Shown here in pieces: positions 1 through 5,944 of a stretch of 8,844 nt of DNA. Both the position numbers and the translations under genes were made by a program. The notes beneath the pieces were generated by a model that saw nothing but the letters and a program-made list of their open reading frames with translations, had not been told where the DNA came from and ran no database searches. How positions within the stretch are numbered: the stretch's first letter is position 1; every line of letters begins with the position of its first letter. Source of the DNA: Methanoregulaceae archaeon (GTDB lineage: Archaea > Halobacteriota > Methanomicrobia > Methanomicrobiales > Methanospirillaceae); assembly GCA_013331415.1 (NCBI GenBank), contig DUGL01000038.1, positions 1 through 8,844 on the forward strand, in the 5' to 3' direction.

Positions 1-503
1 CCATCTGATCGTGCTGAGATGAAGCGGTCTTCACTGCTGGGAAACCAGCCGGTTCTTTCACCGACAAATGCATCACAGTCCGGGAGGTAGGGCTTGATGT
101 CAATCAGGGGTGTCCCATCAAGCATATCAACGCCGCTGACGATCAGGCAGTTCCCTTCTACCTGGTGGAGGCAGACGACCGAGAACCCGATTGAATTGGG
201 CCTGCTGGGTGCCCTGGTAGAGAACACTCCATGGGGAACCGTATCGAGAAAAGGAACCAGCTGAAGTCTGCAGTCACATGACCGGTGAAACTGGTAGATG
301 AGAATGATGCGTGAGAACCCTCCGATATCAAGCAAGCCATCGGCAAATTCGGAAAAGACCTCTACTGTTCCGGTAATCTCTTCTCCACCAACCGTCTGGA
401 TAGGCATTCCGGCAGGATCCTGGTAGGGTGTGTGGATGATTCCAATCGGGTGATAACAGATCCTCTTTTTCATGGAGACCCGCTTCTCTAACATCTCTGC
501 CAT
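1..503 (-). CDS. trmO: TrmO/TsaA-family tRNA (t6A37) N6-methyltransferase, partial (C-terminus off the left edge)
   Basis: Members of this family (TrmO, formerly TsaA/YaeB/VirR) use S-adenosylmethionine to methylate N6 of threonylcarbamoyladenosine 37 in threonine tRNA, in the cytoplasm. Counting from the ATG at 473, the protein shows the family N-terminus YHPIGIIHTPYQDP (residues 7-20), the hallmark FSTRAPSRPNSIGFSVV (84-100) and the C-terminal-side motif DMLDGTPLIDIKPYLP (116-131). There is no stop before position 1, so the last residues are missing. Two more in-frame ATGs lie upstream, at 494 and 503. None of the three has a clear Shine-Dalgarno sequence. I chose 503 because a TATA-like box at 532-536 would place transcription start about 5 bases upstream of it, giving a nearly leaderless message; 473 fits the usual family N-terminus equally well. 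The gene is divergent from wtpA and shares its control region. Family assignment is firm, but the exact tRNA substrate in this organism and any link to molybdenum/tungsten are inferred. Confidence 0.88.
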   Translation of the reverse strand, partial: MAEMLEKRVSMKKRICYHPIGIIHTPYQDPAGMPIQTVGGEEITGTVEVFSEFADGLLDIGGFSRIILIYQFHRSCDCRLQLVPFLDTVPHGVFSTRAPSRPNSIGFSVVCLHQVEGNCLIVSGVDMLDGTPLIDIKPYLPDCDAFVGERTGWFPSSEDRFISARSD

Positions 504-519
504 GAGGTAAAATAATTGT

Positions 520-540
520 TAAACCAATTGGTTATACCAG
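520..540. promoter_or_regulatory. Palindromic operator candidate, left copy (AACCAATTGGTT)
   Basis: A perfect 12-bp palindrome AACCAATTGGTT lies at 522-533, inside TAAACCAATTGGT (520-532), followed by TATACCAG. The 13-mer recurs in inverted orientation at 6699-6711, in the other divergent control region of this window. Here it overlaps the TATA-like box read leftwards for trmO (532-536) and sits about 40 bp upstream of the wtpA TATA box. A bound protein could therefore repress trmO and act on wtpA from upstream. The regulator is unknown; a molybdate/tungstate-sensing repressor is an inference from the neighbours. Confidence 0.55.
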
Positions 541-563
541 ATTAAAAAATCAGCCACATTTGG

Positions 564-598
564 GCAGAAATTTATAGGTTACAATCCACTGTAAAACT
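564..598 (+). promoter_or_regulatory. wtpA promoter, probably giving a leaderless transcript
   Basis: TTTATA at 571-576 is preceded by the purine-rich GCAGAAA (564-570), which could serve as a TFB-recognition (BRE) element. The box centre is about 25 bases upstream of the wtpA ATG at 599, which is the usual distance from an archaeal TATA box to the transcription start. No ribosome binding site precedes the ATG. Together these suggest that transcription starts at or next to the A of the start codon. Confidence 0.55.
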
Positions 599-1666
599 AT
601 GAACCGACTAGTAAAATACAGTACAGTAGCGCTCCTCGTTGTAGCGTTCATACTGTCCTGTGCATGTGTCAGCCAGGAACAGGGAGTACCAGCGACAACC
701 CCTGCCACTCCTGCGCCGGGAGAGAAGGTCACGGTAAAAGTCTTCCATGCAGGAAGCCTGACGGGACCTTTCGAGAAACTGAAAGCCGGGTTCGAGGCGA
801 AGTACCCCAACACCGAAGTCCTCCTCGAGCCGGCCGGCAGTGTGGATTGCATCAAGAAGGTGACGGACCTCGACAAGCCGGCTGATGTCGTTGCATCTGC
901 TGATTATGCACTGATTCCCCAGTACATGGTACCGGCCGATGCCGACTGGTACCTCACCTTCGCAAAGAACCAGATGACCCTCGCTTACACGGACAGGAGC
1001 ATGTACGCATCCGAGATTACGGCGGATAACTGGTACGAGATCCTGTCCCGCGATGGAGTCCGGTGGGCATTCTCCGATCCCAATGCAGACCCCTGTGGAT
1101 ACCGTTCGCCCATGGTCATCCAGCTTGCGGAGGATTACTATGGTGACGCCACGATATTCGAGACCCTCATAAGCGTGCACTCCGGGATCACAGCCTCGGA
1201 GAGCGGAGGAGTCTGGACCATCGATGCAACGAATCCGACACCTGATGGAACAAAACTGACCATCCGGCCCAAGAGCGTTGAGCTGGTCCAGATGCTGCAG
1301 GCCGGTGGCATCGATTATGCCTGGGAGTACATGAGCGTCTCAGTGCAGAACGACCTGAAATATGTCGTTCTCCCCGAGGCAATCGACCTCTCTTCGGTCG
1401 ACTATGCTGACGACTACGCAACCGTCCAGACCAGGGCGGTGAAAGGAGATGGCACAACCCTGTATGTGGGAGCACCTATTGTATACGGGGTAACGGTTCC
1501 GAAGATTGCCGAGCATCCCGACTACGGCATCCTCTTTGTTCAGATGTTGATCGGTCCTGAAGGGCAGGCCATCCTCACCGCAGATGGCCAGCCCCCCATT
1601 GTTCCTGCCGGCGGATTCGGGGATGTACCATCAGAGCTATCCGGTATGGTCACCATGAAATCCTAA
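599..1666 (+). CDS. wtpA: Tungstate/molybdate ABC transporter, substrate-binding lipoprotein WtpA
   Basis: WtpA captures tungstate and molybdate outside the cytoplasmic membrane and delivers them to WtpBC. The 355-residue protein has a short basic N-terminus and a hydrophobic signal segment (about 8-20) with cysteines at 21 and 23 in a lipobox-like setting. A Thr/Ala/Pro-rich linker (25-42) follows, then the periplasmic-binding-protein fold starting VKVFHAGSL (46-54). Family features include EPAGSVDCIKKV (77-88), PADVVASADY (94-103), SDPNADPCGYRSP (159-171) and IDYAWEYMS (238-246). In structurally studied WtpA/ModA archaeal proteins the oxyanion is held by serine and backbone NH groups plus one Asp and one Glu that give six-coordination. 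D165 and E243 are the obvious candidates here, with S52 and S81 in the anion-binding loops; these assignments are by pattern. It is the first gene of wtpABC. Length is normal for the family. The ATG at 599 fits the signal peptide and the TATA spacing. Confidence 0.95.
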   Translation: MNRLVKYSTVALLVVAFILSCACVSQEQGVPATTPATPAPGEKVTVKVFHAGSLTGPFEKLKAGFEAKYPNTEVLLEPAGSVDCIKKVTDLDKPADVVASADYALIPQYMVPADADWYLTFAKNQMTLAYTDRSMYASEITADNWYEILSRDGVRWAFSDPNADPCGYRSPMVIQLAEDYYGDATIFETLISVHSGITASESGGVWTIDATNPTPDGTKLTIRPKSVELVQMLQAGGIDYAWEYMSVSVQNDLKYVVLPEAIDLSSVDYADDYATVQTRAVKGDGTTLYVGAPIVYGVTVPKIAEHPDYGILFVQMLIGPEGQAILTADGQPPIVPAGGFGDVPSELSGMVTMKS

Positions 1667-1690
1667 CCTTTTTTTTTTAAAAAAAAGAAC
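1667..1690. terminator. T10/A8 tract between wtpA and wtpB: T-run terminator or attenuator candidate
   Basis: Three bases after the wtpA stop there is a run of ten T (1669-1678) followed directly by eight A (1679-1686). Archaeal RNA polymerase terminates at T-rich tracts in the non-template strand without needing a hairpin. The site could end a fraction of transcripts after wtpA, giving more binding protein than permease and ATPase. The dyad T8-A8 could also pair in RNA. Confidence 0.5.
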
Positions 1691-1744
1691 GTCAGCGACC
1701 TTTGAAATGTGAGGGGATACCGGTATCTGATGGAGGAGCAGGGC

Positions 1745-2581
1745 ATGGCTGATTCAGGAGGAGGATCACTCTGGGCACGGTACAAGAGAGCCGATTCCAC
1801 CCTGATCGCGTTCTCGCTCATCGGGTCAACCCTGGTCATCTTATCCTTCCTGGCATTGGCGACCATAACCCTGACCCAGCTTGCCGATCTCCCCTTCCTC
1901 ATCAAGGTAGCCACCGATACCCGGGTGATCAATTCCATCCTCCTTACATTCGGGGCCGGCCTCACGGTGGTGTTCATCCTCCTCCTTTTCGGAACCCCTC
2001 TTGCCTATGTCCTTGCCCGGACCCATTCGCGGGTGAACAGCCTTGTCGAGGCCTTGATAGACATTCCCCTGGTGCTCCCCCATACCGTGGCAGGGATCAT
2101 GGTCTACCTGCTCTTCATGCAACGGGGGCTGCTGGGTGCGCCCTTCAAGGAGATCGGGATCGTGTTCGAAGACGCATTCCCGGGAATCGTGGTGGCGATG
2201 CTCTTCGTCTCCATACCCTTCTATGTCAACACCGTCCGGGAAGGGTTCCAGAAAGTCCCGGTGCACATCGAGAACGTGGCCCGCACGCTGGGGGCTACCC
2301 GGTTCAGGGCCTTCATCCTGATCGTGCTTCCGCTCTCAGCCCGCCAAATTCTGAACGGTAGTGTCCTCGCCTGGGGCAGGGCAATCAGCGAGTTTGCTGC
2401 GGTGATCATGATCGCCTACTACCCGATGATCGTCTCCACGCTGATCTACTACCGGTTCACTACCGGGGGACTCAGGGAGAGCAGCGCGATTGCCTTCCTG
2501 ATGATCCTGGCCAGTTTCTCGATATTCCTGGTTCTGCGCATTGCGACCCGGTACCTGGGGAGGTACGATGATCGCGTTTGA
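1745..2581 (+). CDS. wtpB: Tungstate/molybdate ABC transporter, permease WtpB
   Basis: WtpB is the integral membrane subunit that forms the oxyanion pathway of WtpABC as a homodimer. From the ATG at 1745 it is 278 residues, with about six hydrophobic segments. The cytoplasmic EAA loop that docks onto the ATPase is clear: ENVARTLGATRFRAFILIVLPLSA, followed by the conserved AWGRAISEFAAV. DTRVINSILLTFG at the first coupling/periplasmic part and LPHTVAGIMVYLL are also typical of ModB/WtpB. The frame is open further up, with a GTG at 1709 and an ATG at 1730. The ATG at 1745 is preferred because GGAGGAG (1732-1738) lies six bases upstream. The gene follows wtpA after a T-rich gap, and its last 14 bases overlap wtpC, so translation of the two is probably coupled. 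Confidence 0.93.
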   Translation: MADSGGGSLWARYKRADSTLIAFSLIGSTLVILSFLALATITLTQLADLPFLIKVATDTRVINSILLTFGAGLTVVFILLLFGTPLAYVLARTHSRVNSLVEALIDIPLVLPHTVAGIMVYLLFMQRGLLGAPFKEIGIVFEDAFPGIVVAMLFVSIPFYVNTVREGFQKVPVHIENVARTLGATRFRAFILIVLPLSARQILNGSVLAWGRAISEFAAVIMIAYYPMIVSTLIYYRFTTGGLRESSAIAFLMILASFSIFLVLRIATRYLGRYDDRV

Positions 2582-3629
2582 CCATGTCAGCATCGCCCTC
2601 GGTGATTTTACTCTCGAGGATATCTCCTTCACCGTGAAGAAAGGGGAGTATTTTTTTATCATCGGGCCGTCCGGAGCCGGGAAGACCATCCTCCTCGAGG
2701 CAATTGCAGGGCTGCATGTCCCTGACCAGGGGAGGATCCTCCTCGCCGGTAAGGATGTGAGCATGATTCCTCCCGAACAGAGGGGTGTAGGGCTCGTATA
2801 CCAGGACTACTCGCTCTTCCCGCATATGACGGTCGAAAAGAACATTGCCTTTGGCCTGAAGATGCACCACCTCCCTCTACCAGAAATTAAAAACACCGTG
2901 GAGGGGCTCCTCTCCCGGTTTGGTATCGAACATCTCCGTTCTCGTGCAACACTTACCCTTTCCGGGGGAGAGATGCAACGGGTGGCGCTTGCCCGTGCGC
3001 TGGCCATCGATCCTGATGTCCTCCTCCTCGATGAACCTCTATCGGCACTCGATCCCGGCATGAAAGAGCACTTCATCCATGTGCTCAAGGATATTCACCA
3101 GGAAAACGGACTCACCATCATCCAGGTCAGCCATGACCGACACGAGATACTCTCGCTCGGCACCCGGATGGCCCTGGTAATGGACGGATGCCTGGAGCAG
3201 GAAGGATCGGTCCGGCAGGTCTATGCAGCCCCGGCCTCGCGGCGGGTTGCCGGGTTCATCGGATACGAGAATGTCATCGATGGAGTGGTGGTGTCTTCGC
3301 GTGACGGGGAGTGCCTGATTGATGTCTCGGGGGTGATACTGCGGACATCCTGCACTATCCCGGAAGGCAGGAAGGTTACGTTCTGTATCGGTGCTGATGA
3401 GATCGTGGTTCATCCCATAGAAGCACAGGTTGCCGGCGATGAAAATGCTGTAAGAGGGGTTGTCACCGCTGTCAGCCAGGCGGGATACCTGACCAGAGTG
3501 CGGATCGATGCTGGTATCACCTTCTCAGCTGTGATGGTCAGGGAGGCAGCAGATACGATGGCCCTGAAAGTGGGATCCCCGGTTCTGTTCACCATCAGGA
3601 AGACCGCAATCAGGATAATTGGGCAGTGA
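2568..3629 (+). CDS. wtpC: Tungstate/molybdate ABC transporter, ATP-binding protein WtpC with C-terminal TOBE/Mop-like extension
   Basis: WtpC is the cytoplasmic ATPase that powers WtpAB. In the 353-residue protein the ABC core shows Walker A GPSGAGKT (33-40), Q-loop glutamine Q79 (YQDY), signature LSGGEMQRVA (131-140), Walker B VLLLDEP (151-157) with catalytic E156, and the switch histidine H189. After about residue 235 comes a ~120-residue extension with beta-rich TOBE/Mop-like segments, including RGVVTAVSQAGYLTRVRIDAG near the end. Short archaeal ModC proteins of ~240 residues lack this region. In Methanosarcina acetivorans ModC the comparable domain binds the oxyanion and inhibits transport (trans-inhibition). 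The ATG at 2568 is chosen over an upstream TTG (2541) because GGGGAGGT lies just before it and the protein then begins MIAFDHVSI, as ABC ATPases do. The gene overlaps the wtpB end by 14 bp. Confidence 0.94.
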   Translation: MIAFDHVSIALGDFTLEDISFTVKKGEYFFIIGPSGAGKTILLEAIAGLHVPDQGRILLAGKDVSMIPPEQRGVGLVYQDYSLFPHMTVEKNIAFGLKMHHLPLPEIKNTVEGLLSRFGIEHLRSRATLTLSGGEMQRVALARALAIDPDVLLLDEPLSALDPGMKEHFIHVLKDIHQENGLTIIQVSHDRHEILSLGTRMALVMDGCLEQEGSVRQVYAAPASRRVAGFIGYENVIDGVVVSSRDGECLIDVSGVILRTSCTIPEGRKVTFCIGADEIVVHPIEAQVAGDENAVRGVVTAVSQAGYLTRVRIDAGITFSAVMVREAADTMALKVGSPVLFTIRKTAIRIIGQ

Positions 3630-3747
3630 CACGTCCGATGCCCCCAACCAGAATTCCTCTTCATCCTATTCCAATAGTCATCACTCTTATCCTAATCACC
3701 ATGAAGGGTGATGGAATGGAAGCATTCCGAAAGGGTGAAGAGAGGTG
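3630..3747. other. wtpC downstream region with tandem small hairpins
   Basis: After the wtpC stop no convincing gene is present for over 100 bases. The stretch contains two adjacent inverted repeats: ATCACC (3695-3700) with GGTGAT (3707-3712), and GGAATG (3713-3718) with CATTCC (3723-3728), the latter closing a GAAG tetraloop. A further GGTGAT (3744-3749) and ATCACC (3761-3766) follow, so alternative pairings are possible. They may stabilise or end the wtp message, but no T-run follows them directly. Confidence 0.45.
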
Positions 3748-3870
3748 ATGGCAGTGAAGAATCACCGATGCATCTTCCTCGTGTTCCTGGTATTCCTCTG
3801 CCTTTTTTCCGGTGGTGTCCGCTGAACCAATAACGGAGCTGAAGGTGTCCCGGTATTCTGTTGATGGGGT

Positions 3871-3891
3871 GTGGGGGCGGACAGCCCCCAC
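3871..3891. repeat. Perfect GC-rich hairpin (8-bp stem, 5-base loop)
   Basis: GTGGGGGC (3871-3878) and GCCCCCAC (3884-3891) are exact inverted repeats around the loop GGACA. No T-run follows on either strand, so it is not a classical intrinsic terminator. It marks the point where the gene remnant just upstream loses coherence, and it lies between two convergent operons. It might be a dispersed intergenic palindrome or a transcript-end structure. Confidence 0.7.
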
Positions 3892-3897
3892 AAAATG

Positions 3898-3930
3898 TAT
3901 CTGGTTTATCAATTGTATCCAGACCAGATA
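3898..3930. repeat. Inverted repeat TATCTGGT...ACCAGATA around an AATTG core
   Basis: TATCTGGT (3898-3905) is the exact reverse complement of ACCAGATA (3923-3930), separated by 17 bases containing TTATCAATTGTATCC. The half-site CTGGT and the internal AATTG recall the palindromes at 522-533 and 5928-5939. Its position between convergent gene ends argues against a promoter operator. Function unknown. Confidence 0.45.
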
Positions 3931-3970
3931 GCGAAGAGCCTTCAGAATAATGTTCATCCAAAATGTCGTG

Positions 3971-3991
3971 AAAAGAAATACCGTTAAAAAA
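3971..3991 (-). terminator. T-rich terminator candidate after tupC
   Basis: Read on the minus strand, six T (3991-3986) begin at the base after the tupC stop, followed by a second pyrimidine stretch TTTCTTTTC (about 3979-3971). This matches the T-tract type of archaeal termination signal, and no hairpin is required. Confidence 0.5.
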
Positions 3992-5080
3992 TCAATCCGC
4001 TTCTGTCCGTTCCACCACGTGTATCGCGCTGGCCTTGAAGGCGAGATCGGTCGTTACCCCAGGCCCGAGCCCAAGCTCCTCGTACGACCGCTGGGTGATA
4101 ACCGCGATGAGCGGTATGCCGGCATCAACCTTCATCCTGACCATGGGCCCGATCGGGAGAACCTTCGTGATCCGGCCGGTAAATTCGTTGCGTGCACTGC
4201 TTCTCACCCCGTCCTTTACATGGAAGGTGATATCCTCAGGCCGCATGTACACCGTGACAGGGGTTCCAGGAGAGAGCGGGGTGGTTGCAACGATTGATGT
4301 GCCGTTTATCTCGATGGATGCAAGACCCTGATCATTCCGGGCGATGGTCCCTTCAAGGATATTCTCGACACCCACCATGCGGGCAACAGCCCTGGTCATC
4401 GGCTGGTAGAAGATCTCCTTCGAGGTCCCGATCTGACCGATCCTGCCATCTATCACAACAGCCATGCGATCAGCCAGCCGCTGGCCTTGCACCATGTCAT
4501 GGGTTGAGAGGACAACGGTGATGCCGAACCGGTCCTTGAGGGTACTGACCAGGCGCTCGATCGTCTCGGTAGAGACCGGGTCGAGGTTGGCGGTGGGCTC
4601 ATCAAGGAGGAGTATGTCAGGTTTTGTGGCAATCGCCCGGGCGATGGCAACCCGCTGCATCTCCCCGCCGGAGAGGGTGGTCGCCTTGCGCTCCTGGTAG
4701 TCCCCGAGACCGACCAGGTCGAGCGCTTCAGGTACCCGGGCCTGTATCTCCTCATTTCCAATATCACGGAACCGCAGCCCGATCGCAACGTTCTCAAAGA
4801 CCGATCCCCGGAGTGGCGATGGTTTCTGGAAGACCATGCTCATCGTTCTCCTGACGGCAATCCTGTCCCGGTCTTTCATGGATGAAATATCAGTGCCATC
4901 GATGAATATTCCCCCGCTGGTCGGGCGCTCCAGCATATCGATAAGGCGGAGGATGGTGGTCTTTCCCGAACCGCTTGGCCCGATGAACGTGAAGATCTCA
5001 CCGTGATCGATGGTGAAAGAGACGTCTTTCAACACCTCCTTCTCACCAAAATTCATGAAAACCCTGTCAAACCCGATCAT
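3992..5080 (-). CDS. tupC: Tungstate ABC transporter, ATP-binding protein TupC-like with C-terminal TOBE domain
   Basis: This is the cytoplasmic ATPase partner of the TupB-type permease encoded just upstream. The 362-residue protein shows Walker A GPSGSGKT (34-41), Q-loop Q85 (FQKPSPLRGSVFENV, typical of the phosphate/tungstate branch), signature LSGGEMQRVAIARA (136-149), Walker B ILLLDEP (156-162) with E161, and switch H194 in LSTHDM. From about 235 onward follows a TOBE/Mop-like region (VYMRPEDITFHV at 277-288, then FTGRITKVLPIGPMVRMKVDAG at 300-321), able in principle to bind the oxyanion. The ATG at 5080 follows the tupB stop by 4 bases. A GGAG lies 16 bp upstream, so translation may depend on coupling to tupB. 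Specificity for tungstate is inferred from family resemblance of the permease and from the island. Molybdate or another oxyanion is possible. Confidence 0.9.
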   Translation of the reverse strand: MIGFDRVFMNFGEKEVLKDVSFTIDHGEIFTFIGPSGSGKTTILRLIDMLERPTSGGIFIDGTDISSMKDRDRIAVRRTMSMVFQKPSPLRGSVFENVAIGLRFRDIGNEEIQARVPEALDLVGLGDYQERKATTLSGGEMQRVAIARAIATKPDILLLDEPTANLDPVSTETIERLVSTLKDRFGITVVLSTHDMVQGQRLADRMAVVIDGRIGQIGTSKEIFYQPMTRAVARMVGVENILEGTIARNDQGLASIEINGTSIVATTPLSPGTPVTVYMRPEDITFHVKDGVRSSARNEFTGRITKVLPIGPMVRMKVDAGIPLIAVITQRSYEELGLGPGVTTDLAFKASAIHVVERTEAD

Positions 5081-5084
5081 CCAA

Positions 5085-5771
5085 TCAGCGCTCCTGCACG
5101 AGGAAGAGAATCCCCGTCACCATCATGGCGATAGCGAGGAGGATGATCCCGAGTGCTATCGAGAGCGAGAGGTTTCCCATAGAGGTTTCAAGAGCGATGG
5201 CAGTGGTGAGCACGCGGGTGTATCCCCTGATATTTCCCCCGATCATCATCGCGGCTCCTACCTCGGAAATTGCCCGCCCGAAACCGAGGATGACCCCGCC
5301 AAGGATGGCAAACCGCGCTTCCTTGACGATCACAACGATGGTCTGGATCTCGCTGGCTCCGAGCGAAATGACGGTATCCTGCTTGGTCCTGCTCACCCCC
5401 GAGAGCGCGATCAGGGTCATCCCGATCATAAGGGGGATGATGAGCACGATCTGACCAATGATCATGCCGGTGGGGGTGAACATGAGCCGGAGAAACCCGA
5501 ACGGTCCTGACCGTGAGAGGAGGAGGAATACCAGGAGGCCGGCCAGCACGGTGGGGAGGGCATAGAGGGTCTGGATGATCGTGACAAGCCCCCGCTTCCC
5601 GCCAAACTCCCTGAAGTGAATGAATCCACCGATGGGTATGGCAATCAGTGAACCGATGAGGGTCGCCGAGAGGGAGATGAGCAGCGATCGCACGGTTATC
5701 TCGAGGACTTCCTCGTCCAGTGCGGCAATCAGCTGGAATGCCTGGATGAATCCCTCAACTATCTCATTCAT
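5085..5771 (-). CDS. tupB: Tungstate ABC transporter, permease TupB-like
   Basis: This is the membrane subunit of a Tup-type importer. The 228-residue protein has about five or six hydrophobic segments. Characteristic stretches are RSLLISLSATLIGSLIAIPIG (28-48), QTLYALPTVLAGLLVFLLLS (67-86), the EAA loop around QDTVISLGASEIQTIVVIVK (131-150), and GFGRAISEVGAAMMIGGNIRG (163-183) with TRVLTTAIALETSMGNLSLS after it. This combination is distinctive of TupB rather than ModB/WtpB. The frame extends to a TTG at 5795, but the ATG at 5771 yields the usual family N-terminus (MNEIVEGFIQAF). GGGAG lies about 13-17 bases upstream, farther than ideal. The neighbouring gene upstream encodes a small winged-helix-like protein where tupA would be expected; no TupA binding protein is seen in the window. 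Confidence 0.92.
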   Translation of the reverse strand: MNEIVEGFIQAFQLIAALDEEVLEITVRSLLISLSATLIGSLIAIPIGGFIHFREFGGKRGLVTIIQTLYALPTVLAGLLVFLLLSRSGPFGFLRLMFTPTGMIIGQIVLIIPLMIGMTLIALSGVSRTKQDTVISLGASEIQTIVVIVKEARFAILGGVILGFGRAISEVGAAMMIGGNIRGYTRVLTTAIALETSMGNLSLSIALGIILLAIAMMVTGILFLVQER

Positions 5772-5885
5772 GGAGAGACACGCTCCCTGCTCCAATGCGG
5801 GCGGGGTATCGTCAGGGACCAGGAGGGGAATGAATGCCAGCCATCCCGGTATCGCAGGGAATTCACTGGTAAAGAATTGGACTAT

Positions 5886-5901
5886 TGATGAATATTAATC
5901 A
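5886..5901. promoter_or_regulatory. AT-rich imperfect palindrome, likely tupB promoter region
   Basis: TGATGAATATTAATCA matches its own reverse complement at 14 of 16 positions, with the core AATATT. Read leftwards it is the best TATA-like sequence upstream of tupB. It would place transcription start near 5868 and leave a leader of about 95 bases. The symmetry also fits a dimeric regulator site. Confidence 0.4.
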
Positions 5902-5927
5902 TAGCTGTTTACCTGTTGATACAACAC

Positions 5928-5939
5928 CTGGTATACCAG
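5928..5939. promoter_or_regulatory. Perfect palindrome CTGGTATACCAG upstream of the tupBC operon
   Basis: This exact 12-bp palindrome sits between the end of the winged-helix-like gene and tupB, about 27 bp upstream of the AT-rich palindrome. Its right half, TATACCAG, also occurs at 533-540 beside the wtpA/trmO operator candidate. Position and symmetry suggest an operator for tupBC. The protein that binds it is unknown. Confidence 0.4.
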
Positions 5940-5944
5940 AAGTA

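Larger units (their letters stand above)
3754..3931 (+). pseudogene. Frameshifted, truncated 5' remnant of a secreted-protein gene
   Basis: A strong ribosome binding site, GAGGTGAT (3742-3749), precedes a GTG start at 3754 (an ATG at 3748 is also in frame). The frame reads MKNHRC, then a very hydrophobic signal-peptide core rich in F, L and V, then SGG, and stops at TGA 3823-3825. Shifting by one base at about 3815-3820 continues it into GCT GAA..., reading AEPITELKVSRYSVDG (3821-3868). That gives a normal signal-peptidase-like junction and a plausible mature N-terminus. From 3871 a GC-rich hairpin interrupts, and the frame ends at TAG 3929-3931 with no sensible continuation. My reading is a decayed gene with one frameshift and loss of everything after about 40 codons. 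The mature start resembles, from memory only, secreted proteins of methanogens beginning ITELKVxKYxxDG; their function is unknown to me. It does not look like TupA. Confidence 0.5.

Noticed and set aside
608..1180. Minus-strand open frame of 190 codons opposite wtpA
   Set aside because: It is antisense to a well-supported WtpA sequence and shows no recognisable domain or ribosome binding site.
3748..3931. Idea that the gene remnant is the missing tupA
   Set aside because: The readable mature part (AEPITELKVSRYSVDG) does not resemble the TupA start, and it is on the strand opposite to tupBC.
3661..3961. Minus-strand open frames in the gap between wtpC and tupC
   Set aside because: They run antisense through hairpins and the gene remnant, have low-quality compositions and no start signals.
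5772..5885. Possible riboswitch (molybdenum/tungsten cofactor type) in the tupB leader
   Set aside because: Only one weak long-range pairing (TCCCTG 5784-5789 with CAGGGA 5813-5818) was found, with no recognisable aptamer layout.
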